Positions 1 through 7,636 of a stretch of DNA of 55,633 nt are shown one piece after another (the first letter of the stretch is position 1; each line of letters opens with the position of its first letter). Source of the stretch: Streptomyces sp. ISL-94 (lineage in GTDB: Bacteria > Actinomycetota > Actinomycetes > Streptomycetales > Streptomycetaceae). The stretch covers positions 1-55,633 of the forward strand of contig NZ_JAGGOZ010000122.1 in the NCBI RefSeq assembly GCF_018614075.1, given 5' to 3'. Under the pieces are notes generated by a model. It saw only the letters and a program-made list of their open reading frames with translations, searched no databases and was not told where the DNA came from. Made by a program: the position numbers and the translations under genes.

Positions 1-312
1 CTGCGCCGGATTGTGCGACGCAGTGAACATCGCACCCGGCAGACCCAGAGAACCCGACGCGTAGTACAGCTGGTCCGTCGAACACAGCCCGATCAGCGTC
101 ACGTCCACGCCGCGGGCCGCCGCACCCCGCGCGAACGCCGCCGACAGACCCGGGGACGACGGACGCATGTCATGGCCGACCACGATCGCCGCAGCACCCG
201 TCACCTCCACGAATGCCGCACCGAACAGCTCCGCCAGCGACTCGTCCCACTCGTCCGGCACAACGCCACGCACGTCATACGCCTTGACGATGTTCGAAAG
301 ATCTGCGGCCAC
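1..312 (-). CDS. manB: Phosphomannomutase/phosphoglucomutase, N-terminal part (gene runs off the left edge)
   Basis: This is the first 104 codons of an alpha-D-phosphohexomutase, which interconverts mannose-6-phosphate and mannose-1-phosphate in the cytoplasm for GDP-mannose and wall-sugar synthesis. The visible part reads from a GTG through KAYDVRGVVPDEWDE, the typical N-terminal YDVRG motif, and ends at the serine phosphorylation loop TASHNPAQ, where the catalytic phosphoserine lies. The GTG start is supported by an AGGAGGGG-type ribosome site 6-12 bases upstream. The neighbour on the same strand is the DUF3499 gene, 79 bases upstream. The window contains an NDP-mannose-type pyrophosphorylase and several wall-glycopolymer genes, which fits a role in sugar nucleotide supply. 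The gene name is by family; a glucose-preferring mutase cannot be excluded. Confidence 0.9.
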   Translation of the reverse strand, partial: MAADLSNIVKAYDVRGVVPDEWDESLAELFGAAFVEVTGAAAIVVGHDMRPSSPGLSAAFARGAAARGVDVTLIGLCSTDQLYYASGSLGLPGAMFTASHNPAQ

Positions 313-391
313 TGCCTGCCCCTCCTGAAGGTTTTGTCCGGTCCGGTCAACCTACCCTGAACCCGGAGCGGTACTTCAGATGATCACAGCG

Positions 392-766
392 TCAGGAATC
401 GGGCGATCTCAGGACGCGCAGGTGTCCGCGACGCGTCTCGCCGGTGGACGGGCCCTTCTGGCCGGCCCCTCCCGCCTCGGCGGCGCGCTCGGGCGGCCGG
501 GCGGCTTCGCGTACCGCGTTGGCGAGGGCTTCGAGGTCGTCACCGCTGGGGCGCGACGGCGCGGACCCGTCGGACAGGCGGACGACGTCCCAGCCGCGCG
601 GGGCGGTCAGGCGCTCCGAGTGCTCGGCACACAGGTCGTAGCAATGGGGTTCGGCGTAGGTGGCGAGCGGGCCGAGAACTGCGGTCGAATCGGCGTAGAC
701 GTACGTCAGTGTCGCGACGGCAGGGCGGCCGCACGCGGTGCGCGAACAGCGACGTACAAGGCTCAC
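392..766 (-). CDS. DUF3499 family small Cys-rich protein
   Basis: A 124-residue protein starting at GTG (VSLVRRCSRTAC). Four cysteines arranged as CSRTAC near residue 7 and HCYDLC near residue 42 suggest a zinc-ribbon; this is typical of the actinobacterial DUF3499 family, whose function is unknown. The C-terminal 50 residues are charged and low-complexity, probably disordered. Longer readings upstream into the divergent gene lack family character, so the start at the VSLVRRC motif was chosen. It sits between manB (same strand) and a divergent zincin-like gene, separated by a 90-base shared promoter region. I infer a metal-binding structural or regulatory role and nothing more. Confidence 0.85.
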   Translation of the reverse strand: MSLVRRCSRTACGRPAVATLTYVYADSTAVLGPLATYAEPHCYDLCAEHSERLTAPRGWDVVRLSDGSAPSRPSGDDLEALANAVREAARPPERAAEAGGAGQKGPSTGETRRGHLRVLRSPDS

Positions 767-856
767 GACGTTGGACGGTACCGCACTCTTGACCGGGCCG
801 CGACGACTCTCCCGCCGCTCACTCCCCCGTGTCGTGGCGAGGGCTACCCTGCGGGG

Positions 857-1336
857 GTGACCGACAGCCCGCTGCCTCCCCACCCCGCCGAGCCCCCTGT
901 GGGGGCCCCCGCCGAGCCGCGTCCGCGTCGCCGCGACCGGCACGGGCGCGGGATGCGCGGGCCGGTGGCGCCCCCGCAGGTCCCGCTGTCGGCGAGCCGG
1001 GCGGAGCTCTTCGGGGACCTCGTACGGGACTCCGTGGAGCGGCTGGAGCGGCGCTGGCCGCAGCTGGCCGAGGTGGAGTTCCTCGTCGGCGACGTGCCCG
1101 GTCCGCCGGGCGGCCCGGACGGCGGCTGGAACGACGAGGCGGTGCCGCTGGGCGCGCTCCAGGAGGCCCGCGACGGCCGGCCGGCCCGGATCGTGGTGTT
1201 CCGGCGGCCGGTGGAGATCCGTACGAAGTCGCGGGACGAGAAGGCCTTGCTGGTGCACGAGATCGTGGTGGAGCAGGTGGCGGAGCTGCTGGGGCTGTCG
1301 CCCGAGACCGTGGATCCGCGGTACGGGCAGGACTGA
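857..1336 (+). CDS. Metallopeptidase family (minimal zincin) protein with degenerate HExxH motif
   Basis: A 159-residue protein from a GTG start (VTDSPLPPHP). The first 45 residues are Pro/Arg-rich; the rest matches the small zincin_1/DUF1025 fold. The expected helix is present as LLVHEIVVEQVAELLG at about residues 131-146, but the second histidine of HExxH is a valine (H134, E135, V138). The usual zinc site is therefore incomplete, although the DPRYG end of the family is kept. Either the Streptomyces branch binds metal differently or it is non-catalytic. It is divergent from the DUF3499 gene and convergent with the DUF5719 gene, with a 46-base gap. Confidence 0.8.
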   Translation: MTDSPLPPHPAEPPVGAPAEPRPRRRDRHGRGMRGPVAPPQVPLSASRAELFGDLVRDSVERLERRWPQLAEVEFLVGDVPGPPGGPDGGWNDEAVPLGALQEARDGRPARIVVFRRPVEIRTKSRDEKALLVHEIVVEQVAELLGLSPETVDPRYGQD

Positions 1337-1382
1337 CCGACCCCGATGACCGGGGGGATCGTCCCGCGCCCTGCCGCCTGCG

Positions 1383-2873
1383 TTACCCGGTCAGGACCGA
1401 GAGGTCCTCGGTGGCCCTGGGCACCGAGACGGTGGAGTGGTCGTCGGACAGGGTCTGGACGGTGAACATCGCGATGCCCTCGTGCGGGAGGGACAGGGTG
1501 CGGGACGCGTGGACCGGGCCGCCGGAGAGGGTTTCGACGGTGAGGGCGTAGGCGCCCTTGGCGCCCGCCGGGGCGATGTCGACCTTCTGTGTCGTGCCCG
1601 CCTTGACCGTGACCTCCTGGGAGGCCGGTTCCCCGCCGCCGGTGCCGGGCGAGGCCGTCACCTTGACCTTCGCGTCCTTGTCGCCGGGCGCCGTGAGCGT
1701 CAGTACGGTCGCGTTCTCCTCGGGCCGGTTGTCGGCCACGGTGGCCCGCGCGCCCACCGGTCCGGCGGCCGGGACGAAGCCGAGTTCCTGCTTGGCGCCG
1801 TTGCCGCGGACCACCCGTACCGCCGCGACCACCGGCGTGGCCCGCTTGAGGTCCACCGGGGTCAGTACCAGGGAGCCCTGTTCGCCGCGGGTCACGTCCT
1901 TGAGGTCGACGCTCGCCGTCATGCCGGCCTTGAGGTGCAGCTGCTCGTTGTCCGCCGGGGTGATGGGGCCGCCCGGCCCGGCCAGCCGGATCTTCAGGTC
2001 CGCGTCCTCCTCGCCCGGGACGAAGGCGACCAGGCGGACTGAGGCGGCGTCGGCCGGGATGCCCGGCAGGACCAGTGAGCCCGCCGGATCGGCGGAGGCC
2101 GGCAGCCAGTCGGCGCCCACGCCCTCCTCGGCGGCCTGGACCGAGGCGCCGACCCGGCCGGCCCGGGTGGTGACGTGCGCGGTGGCGTCCGCGAGCTGGA
2201 TGCCCGGGACCAGGGAGGAGAGCAGGACGGACTTGCTGGACTTGGGGTCGATCCGGATGCCCTCGCCGGTGGCCGCCTCGGCCTTGGCCAGCCCGTCGGG
2301 GCCGAAGAGCTTGATGTCGACGACGGCGGCGGCGTCGTCCGGGTTGGTGAGGTGGAGGTAGTCCTCCCGCCCCTTGGCCGTGCCGACCGCCGGGAACCAG
2401 AAGTCGGTGCCGGGTGCGGTGCAGCCGACGCCGAGGACGCCGCGGGCCCGGCCGACGGAGACCTTGGTGGTCTGCTGCACGGTCCAGCCGGGGGCCAGGA
2501 TCCCGTCGGCGCTGCCCGTCAGCGCGGGCGCATCGGCGCCGGAGGCAGTGGCTCCGAAGGGCTTGCCGACCTCCTTGGACTCCAGAACCGGCTTGGCCTC
2601 CTTGGTGGCGCCGAGCAGCCGGGCCGAGCCCTTGCCCTCGGCCGGGGCGGCCGCGCCGGGGGTGAAGGCCGTGTACGTGGTCTCCGCGATGTCCGAGGAG
2701 CTGGGCGCCGGACAGACCAGCAGGGACCGCTCCACCGGCATCCGGGGCGCGGACGCCACCTTGCCGTCGGCCGCCTTCCCCTCGGGGGAGGGGGCGGTGA
2801 GGGAGGCGATGCCGGTGAGGGCTGCCAGCGCCGCGGTCACGGCCGCCAGCGTCAGGGGTGCGCGCTGCTTCAC
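1383..2873 (-). CDS. DUF5719 family exported/membrane-anchored protein
   Basis: A 496-residue protein with an N-terminal hydrophobic segment at about residues 8-27 (signal anchor), then a long beta-rich, Gly/Ala/Val-rich extracellular region with no recognisable enzyme motif. It matches the actinobacterial DUF5719 family by overall pattern and by its fixed position. Its ATG overlaps the stop of the upstream giant glycosyltransferase gene by four bases (ATGA type), so the two are translationally coupled. That coupling is the best clue to function: an extracytoplasmic partner or product-handling protein for the membrane glycosyltransferase. No catalytic residues were identified. Confidence 0.85.
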   Translation of the reverse strand: MKQRAPLTLAAVTAALAALTGIASLTAPSPEGKAADGKVASAPRMPVERSLLVCPAPSSSDIAETTYTAFTPGAAAPAEGKGSARLLGATKEAKPVLESKEVGKPFGATASGADAPALTGSADGILAPGWTVQQTTKVSVGRARGVLGVGCTAPGTDFWFPAVGTAKGREDYLHLTNPDDAAAVVDIKLFGPDGLAKAEAATGEGIRIDPKSSKSVLLSSLVPGIQLADATAHVTTRAGRVGASVQAAEEGVGADWLPASADPAGSLVLPGIPADAASVRLVAFVPGEEDADLKIRLAGPGGPITPADNEQLHLKAGMTASVDLKDVTRGEQGSLVLTPVDLKRATPVVAAVRVVRGNGAKQELGFVPAAGPVGARATVADNRPEENATVLTLTAPGDKDAKVKVTASPGTGGGEPASQEVTVKAGTTQKVDIAPAGAKGAYALTVETLSGGPVHASRTLSLPHEGIAMFTVQTLSDDHSTVSVPRATEDLSVLTG

Positions 2874-5800
2874 TGCTGGGGGCTCCCGTCGGAACGCGGG
2901 TCGTGCGGTGCGTGGGGGTCGTAGGCCTCGTACGTCTCATAGGGCTCGTACGGGTACGGGTACTGCTGCTGGTCCGGCTGCTGCCGGTCCGGCTGCTGCT
3001 GGGGGTACGGGGGCTCGTAGCCCTGCTGGTACGGCTCCTCGTACGGCGGCTGCTGCGGCTGCTGCGGCTGCTCGTAGGCGTAGCCGCCCTGGTCGCCGTA
3101 GGCCGGGTAGGCGTACGTGTCCTCGCCGTAGGCCGGCTGCGCCGGGATCTCCGCATACGGGTCGGCGGCCACCGCGGCCTCCACGGGTGCGGGGCCGGGC
3201 TCGGACTCGGCGCGCAGCCGGCGGGCGCGGCGGCCTTCGCCGGGCTCGCCCGGGCCGGGCTGGGCGGGGATCGCGGCCTCCTCCTCGGGGAGGTCGTCGT
3301 CGAGCCGCTCGCGGCGGCCGGGCAGGGCCATCACCAGCAGGACCAGGGCGAGGAGGCCCTGAGTCCAGTGCCAGGCTGTCCTGACGAGGGAGTCCTCGTG
3401 GACGAGGTCGAGGCGGCCGCCGTCGGCGGGCAGTTCGAAGCCCTGCGCCCAGCCGTCGAGGGTCTTGGGCTTGAGGGGCTTGCCGTCGAGGGTGGCCTGC
3501 CAGCCGGAGTCGGCGCGGTCGGCGATGCGCAGCGTGCGGCCCGCCTCGCCGGCCGGGATCTTTCCGTGGGCCTCCACGGGGCCCGCGGCGACCGGGATCG
3601 GTGCCTCGCCCTGCTTGCCGGAGACGATGACGGCGCGGGGCAGCCAGGGCTCGACGCCCCACAACGCGGTGCCGTCCTGCTGGTGGCGTCGGCTGAGGCC
3701 GGGGGTGGCGTCGAGGACGCGGCGGATCTCCGCGGGGCCGCCGGGGCGGAACATGACGAAGCGGATGGCGTAGGCGCTGAGCTGGCTCGACTGGTCGGCG
3801 CCGGAGCCGGCGACGAGGTTGGAGACGACCTTGTCGAGGCGGGGGTCGCTGCCGGTCCGGGCGGCGGTCTCGGCGTCGCCGAGGCGGCCGCCGGAGCCGC
3901 GGACGAGGCTGTAGGAGACGGTGCCGGGCCGGTCCAGGCCGAGGATCAGGGTGCGGGTCTGGTTGTCGTCGCCGCTTGCGTCGGCGACGAACGCGGGGAC
4001 CTGCACGGGGTCGCGGCGCTGGAGCGGGCCGTCGGCGCCGGCGACCAGCCAGGCGGCCGCGGCGAGCAGCGGTCCGGCGGCGGCGGCGAGGGCGATGAGC
4101 GCGGCCAGCGGCTGGCGCCAGCCGAAGCTGCGCGCGGCCACGCGTTCCCTGGCGCCGTCCGCGCCGAGCGCGGCGGCGGCCAGCAGGGCCAGTCCGTAGA
4201 CGAGGGTGGCGGGGCCGGCCCAGCCGCTGCGGTTGAGGACGACGGCGAGGAGCAGGGCGGCCAGGGCCACGGCCCAGGCGGCGCGGACGGCGAGCTGCCG
4301 GTCCGTGCGCAGCAGGGCGGCCAGGGCGGCCAGGACGATGCCGGCGAGCAGCAGGCCGCCGGTGGTGCCGGGGCCGCCGGGGCTGGTGCCGAGCAGGTCC
4401 AGGGCGGTGGCGGAGCCGGCTCCGTAGGGCAGTCCGGCCTCGTCCAGGAGACGCCCGGGGTGCGTGAACAGGCCGAGCGACCAGGGGGCGAGGACGAGGA
4501 CCGGGACGGCGAGGGTGGCGAGCAGCCGCGCTGCGTACGTCTTCCATTGCGTCTTCGGCTGCGCGGCCTTGGAGCGCGCGAGGCGCAGGACGAGCGCGGC
4601 GGCGCCGAGGACTGCGGCGAGCGGCCAGACAACGGGCGTGAAGGCGGTGGCCAGGGTCAGCAGGAGGGTGTACGTCCACACCGCTCGCCGGCCGGTGCGG
4701 TCGCCGTCGGCCCCGAGGGCGAAGGCGGTGACGGCGGAGCGGGCGATCAGCGGCAGCAGGACGGCGAGGACGGCGGTGCCGAGGCGGCCGCCGGCGAGGG
4801 CTCCGGTGACGGCGGGCAGGAACGCGTAGGCGATGGCCGCCCAGGCGCGCAGCAGCCGGGAGGCGACGAGCGGCCGGGAGGCGAAGTAGGCGGCGAGTCC
4901 GGCGAGGGGGACGGAGCCGACGAGGAGCAGGGTGAGGGCGGCCTGGGTGGAGCCGAAGAGGAGCGTGGCGAAGCCCCCGAGGACCGCGAGGTAGGGCGGG
5001 GCGTCGGCGGTGGAGCCGGTGGAGACGGCCTGCCAGCCCTCGGTGTAGGCGCGCCAGAGGTCGGGGCCGCTGTCGGGGGCGGGGAGCAGGGCGCCGCCCA
5101 TGAGCGAGCCGCCGCCGATGAGGGCGCGGCAGGCGCCGAGGGAGAGGAGCAGGAGGAGGCCGAAGAGGACCGGCGCGGGGTTGCGGGCGATCCGCTTGAG
5201 GCGGGCGAAGCGCTCGGTCTCCTGGAAGTCCTCCTCTCCGGGGGCGGTCAGGATGCTGCCTCCGCCGTGCCGGCCGGCGGGGGCGGGGTCGGTGTCGCGG
5301 CCGTCGGCGAAGTAGCCGGCGAGCTGTTCGGCGTTGGCCCGCAGGGAGGCGCCGGGCGGCGGGAAGAGCGGGCGCAGTTCGGCGGCGGGGACGGCGGGGC
5401 GGCGGCGGCGCCCCCGCGCGGCGAGGATGCGGCCGGGGCGCAGCAGGGTGGCCAGGAGGCCGGTGAACTCGTCGACGGCCTGGCCGGGGGCCTTGCCGAT
5501 GAGGTAGGCGAGGGTGCGGAGCACGGTGCCGAGCAGGACGCGCAGCAGGACGTAGGGCAGGGCGCGGCCGGAGCTGTTGGCGAGCATCGTGTAGACGGCG
5601 CCGGCCTTGTCGACGCGGTGGGGGCTGGCGCTCGTACGGCCGGCGCAGTCGACGGTGCGGCGTTCGCGGGCGGAGGCCTCGGCGTGGCGCATGACGGCGT
5701 CGGGCGCGACGAGGACGGTGTGGCCGGCGCTGTGGGCGCGCCAGCACAGGTCGACGTCGTCGCGCATCAGGGGCAGGCGGCGGTCGAAGCCGCCGAGGGC

Positions 5801-6499
5801 GTCGTAGACGTCGCGGCGGATCAGCATGCCGGCGGTGGAGACGGAGAGGACGGGGCGGACCTGGTCGTGCTGGCCCTGGTCCTGTTCGCGGCGGTCGAGT
5901 CCGGTCCAGCGGCGGCCGCTGCGGGCGATGGTGACGCCGGCTTCGAGGAGCTGCTTCTTGTCGTACCAGCCGCGCAGTTTGGGGCCGATGACCGCGGCGT
6001 CGGGGTTCTCGTCGGCGACGCGCAGCAGTTCGGTGAGGGCGTCGGGTTCGGGGGCGCTGTCGTCGTGGAGGAGCCAGAGCCACTGGACGGGTTCGCCGTG
6101 GGGGAGTTCGGGGAGGTCGTACGCGTCGTCGCGCCAGGTGCGGCTGACGGGGTCCCAGCCGCTGGGGCGCTTGAGGTACGGGAGGTCCTCGGGGGTCAGG
6201 GTCCCGGCGGTGCGGGCGGCTTCGTCGACTGCGGCGCCGAAGCCGGTGCGGCGGGCGAGGTGCAGGACGCGGTCGTCTCCGAAGGCCTCGGTGAGCAGTC
6301 GCGCGGATGCGTCGGCGCTGCCGGTGTCGGCGGCGACGTGGTTCTGCGCGGGGCGTTCCTGGCCGAGGAGGCCGGCGAGTGTCCGGGGCAGCCAGCGGTC
6401 GCCGTCGTGGGCGACGAGGACCGCGGTGACGACGTGCCGGGGGAACTCGGGTGTGGCGGGGGCCTGGTACGAGGCCGCCGACTGGCTGTGCAGGGACAT
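2870..6499 (-). CDS. Giant membrane-embedded family 2 glycosyltransferase
   Basis: A 1209-residue protein. Residues 1-300 form a GT-A family 2 domain: VVTAVLVAHDGDRWLPRTL start, the LLHDDSAPE nucleotide-sugar/metal motif, and the DDVDLCWRA catalytic-loop motif. After it come about ten or more hydrophobic segments (about 420-830), then an extracellular region, one more membrane span near residue 1065, and a tail rich in Tyr, Gln and Pro (last 90 residues). This layout is that of actinobacterial transferases that polymerise or export wall glycans; the sugar is unknown. It starts at ATG and is coupled to the DUF5719 gene. A GC-rich repeat lies immediately upstream, and a terminator separates it from whiB. 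Confidence 0.88.
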   Translation of the reverse strand: MSLHSQSAASYQAPATPEFPRHVVTAVLVAHDGDRWLPRTLAGLLGQERPAQNHVAADTGSADASARLLTEAFGDDRVLHLARRTGFGAAVDEAARTAGTLTPEDLPYLKRPSGWDPVSRTWRDDAYDLPELPHGEPVQWLWLLHDDSAPEPDALTELLRVADENPDAAVIGPKLRGWYDKKQLLEAGVTIARSGRRWTGLDRREQDQGQHDQVRPVLSVSTAGMLIRRDVYDALGGFDRRLPLMRDDVDLCWRAHSAGHTVLVAPDAVMRHAEASARERRTVDCAGRTSASPHRVDKAGAVYTMLANSSGRALPYVLLRVLLGTVLRTLAYLIGKAPGQAVDEFTGLLATLLRPGRILAARGRRRRPAVPAAELRPLFPPPGASLRANAEQLAGYFADGRDTDPAPAGRHGGGSILTAPGEEDFQETERFARLKRIARNPAPVLFGLLLLLSLGACRALIGGGSLMGGALLPAPDSGPDLWRAYTEGWQAVSTGSTADAPPYLAVLGGFATLLFGSTQAALTLLLVGSVPLAGLAAYFASRPLVASRLLRAWAAIAYAFLPAVTGALAGGRLGTAVLAVLLPLIARSAVTAFALGADGDRTGRRAVWTYTLLLTLATAFTPVVWPLAAVLGAAALVLRLARSKAAQPKTQWKTYAARLLATLAVPVLVLAPWSLGLFTHPGRLLDEAGLPYGAGSATALDLLGTSPGGPGTTGGLLLAGIVLAALAALLRTDRQLAVRAAWAVALAALLLAVVLNRSGWAGPATLVYGLALLAAAALGADGARERVAARSFGWRQPLAALIALAAAAGPLLAAAAWLVAGADGPLQRRDPVQVPAFVADASGDDNQTRTLILGLDRPGTVSYSLVRGSGGRLGDAETAARTGSDPRLDKVVSNLVAGSGADQSSQLSAYAIRFVMFRPGGPAEIRRVLDATPGLSRRHQQDGTALWGVEPWLPRAVIVSGKQGEAPIPVAAGPVEAHGKIPAGEAGRTLRIADRADSGWQATLDGKPLKPKTLDGWAQGFELPADGGRLDLVHEDSLVRTAWHWTQGLLALVLLVMALPGRRERLDDDLPEEEAAIPAQPGPGEPGEGRRARRLRAESEPGPAPVEAAVAADPYAEIPAQPAYGEDTYAYPAYGDQGGYAYEQPQQPQQPPYEEPYQQGYEPPYPQQQPDRQQPDQQQYPYPYEPYETYEAYDPHAPHDPRSDGSPQQ

Positions 6500-6521
6500 C
6501 GCTGTACGGGCCCTCCGGCCT

Positions 6522-6562
6522 GGGGGTCCCCCGGACGGAGTCGGGGGGAGGATCCGGGGGTG
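6522..6562. repeat. GC-rich dispersed element (GTCCCCCGGACGGAGTC family)
   Basis: A short element with the core TCCCCCGGACGGAGTC followed by a G-run, directly upstream of the glycosyltransferase gene. A near-identical core occurs at about 35166-35183 after the sugar-nucleotide dehydrogenase gene, so it is a dispersed intergenic repeat and not a gene-specific site. The two halves (CCCCCGGAC and GTCGGGGGG) can form a hairpin. Confidence 0.6.
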
Positions 6563-6616
6563 GTGTTCCCTCGGAGGCTGCTGGACAGCGCCCCACCCTA
6601 ACGGCTGGAAAAGCGA

Positions 6617-6655
6617 CGGTCCGCCTCCGGCGGGGAAGGTGCGGGAGGCGGACCG
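6617..6655 (-). terminator. Hairpin terminator downstream of whiB
   Basis: A perfect 12-bp inverted repeat, CGGTCCGCCTCC (6617-6628) against GGAGGCGGACCG (6644-6655), with a 15-base loop. It lies 90 bases past the whiB stop and before the glycosyltransferase gene on the same strand, so it should insulate the two transcripts. Confidence 0.7.
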
Positions 6656-6744
6656 TTTGCTCTGTGCGATGCGGTTGTCGGTCGTGCGGTTCGATATGTC
6701 GTGCGATGTGCGGTAGGTGCCCGGCGGGATGCTTCCGGGTGGTA

Positions 6745-7008
6745 TCAGACCGCTGCCTTTTTCAGGCGGCGGCGCTCGCGCTCGGACAGGCCGCCCCAGA
6801 TGCCGAATCGCTCGTCGTTGGCGAGGGCGTACTCAAGGCATTCCGAACGGACTTCGCAGGCGAGGCAGACCTTCTTTGCCTCGCGGGTCGAGCCGCCCTT
6901 CTCGGGGAAGAAGGACTCGGGGTCGGTCTGGGCGCACAGAGCGCGCTCCTGCCATCCGAGCTCCTCGTCCGCCTCCTCGACCAGCAGTTCCTGAAACAGC
7001 TCGGTCAT
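6745..7008 (-). CDS. whiB: WhiB, iron-sulfur transcription regulator of sporulation septation
   Basis: An 87-residue Wbl protein. The four cluster-ligand cysteines are at 25, 48, 51 and 57 (CxxC within VCLACEVRSEC). The FGIWGGL turn is at 68-74, and the basic C-terminus ERERRRLKKAAV is the DNA-contact region. The N-terminus with DADEELGWQERALCAQTDP-like sequence and the overall length match Streptomyces WhiB itself, not other Wbl paralogues. WhiB binds a [4Fe-4S] cluster, acts with WhiA, and is required for aerial hyphae to stop growing and septate. A 455-base noncoding region lies upstream, and a terminator downstream makes it monocistronic. Confidence 0.95.
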   Translation of the reverse strand: MTELFQELLVEEADEELGWQERALCAQTDPESFFPEKGGSTREAKKVCLACEVRSECLEYALANDERFGIWGGLSERERRRLKKAAV

Positions 7009-7426
7009 GTGCGCCCCTCGCTCTGTCTGTGCGTCCCCGTGGTCATGTCGTCACTGATCGCTACGTAACGACACGAGTGAAATTACAAGTGCGTGGCTCC
7101 AGCGCAGTCAAGCCGAGATCTGCTATTGGGCCCCTTATTCACTCTGCGGAACCAAGGTTATGCAGAAAGTGTTCATATCGCCAAAAATCGTGACACATGC
7201 CACGCGCGCCGCACGATGCCCGCCTTCACCCGTATTCGACGTGTCACTCCGAGGTGGAGGTTGCGATCCGGACACAGAAGCGGCCTAGATCACATTCCGA
7301 TCACGACATGGCGGGTTCGGTTTGAGCTGGCGCACAGCGCACATCCCCCGGTTCCGCCTGCACAAACCTTTCTCCGTACGCGGTAACCGGATGAGGTGAA
7401 ACTTATGCCCCAAATCAGACATTGGG
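7009..7426. promoter_or_regulatory. Long gene-free region upstream of whiB
   Basis: This stretch holds no convincing ORF. The part at about 7060-7210 is markedly AT-richer than the surroundings, as expected for whiB promoters reading leftwards. It contains the inverted repeat TGTCGT (7046-7051)/ACGACA (7068-7073) and, overlapping it, TCACT/AGTGA (7051-7055/7076-7080). These could be operator half-sites, but I cannot assign a regulator. Developmental control of whiB is known in the genus; the exact start points cannot be read from sequence alone. Confidence 0.5.
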
Positions 7427-7456
7427 TTGACAGCCCGGCCCGCGACCCGGTCTCCT
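7427..7456 (+). promoter_or_regulatory. Promoter for the polycysteine leader and cysteine dioxygenase
   Basis: A perfect TTGACA (-35) at 7427-7432 is followed after 18 bases by TCTCCT (7451-7456), a weak -10 matching TATAAT at positions 1, 3 and 6. The leader ATG lies seven bases after the -10, exactly where transcription would begin, so the transcript could be leaderless. This is inference from spacing. Confidence 0.55.
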
Positions 7457-7463
7457 TGTCCGC

Positions 7464-7550
7464 ATGTCAGCGCCCGCAGCCGCCACCCGGACCCCCATTC
7501 GTGGGTTCCTGTGCGCTGCCCAGGTTCGCTGTTGCTGTTGCAGCTGTTGA
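7464..7550 (+). CDS. 28-residue polycysteine leader peptide (candidate cysteine-sensing uORF)
   Basis: A short ORF from ATG to TGA (MSAPAAATRTPIRG... ending RCCCCSC). Seven of its 28 codons are cysteine or lie in the terminal Cys block; the block reads TGT TGC TGT TGC AGC TGT. Cysteine is rare in proteins, so four consecutive Cys codons plus another after one Ser, 86 bases ahead of a cysteine-degrading enzyme, is unlikely to be chance. There is no ribosome site; the ATG sits at the predicted transcription start. In mycobacteria, leaderless polycysteine small ORFs act as cysteine-responsive attenuators, and this has the same design. Translation has not been shown here. Confidence 0.65.
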   Translation: MSAPAAATRTPIRGFLCAAQVRCCCCSC

Positions 7551-7599
7551 TGCCTTCGGAGCTTCGGCTCCCCTGAGCTCCGGCCGCCCCCACAGCAAC
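7531..7599 (+). promoter_or_regulatory. Candidate attenuator: mutually exclusive RNA stems between leader and cysteine dioxygenase
   Basis: GGAGC-UUCG-GCUCC (7558-7571) is a tight hairpin with a UUCG loop. The same GGAGC could instead pair with GCUCC at 7577-7581. The Cys-codon block itself contains GUUGCUG (7531-7537), complementary to CAGCAAC at 7593-7599, closer to the GAGG ribosome site (7622-7625) of the next gene. A ribosome stalled on, or running through, the Cys codons would change which pairs form. No U-run follows the hairpins, so control may be at translation or Rho-dependent termination. Confidence 0.45.
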
Positions 7600-7636
7600 C
7601 GCCAGCACGACTGACACCGTCGAGGTAATCCCCACG

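Noticed and set aside
2858..6601. A 1247-codon open frame on the + strand opposite the giant glycosyltransferase, plus another long minus-strand frame.
   Set aside because: Compositionally biased Gly/Ala/Glu or Arg/Pro sequence typical of antisense or shifted frames in GC-rich DNA; the glycosyltransferase frame has real domains.
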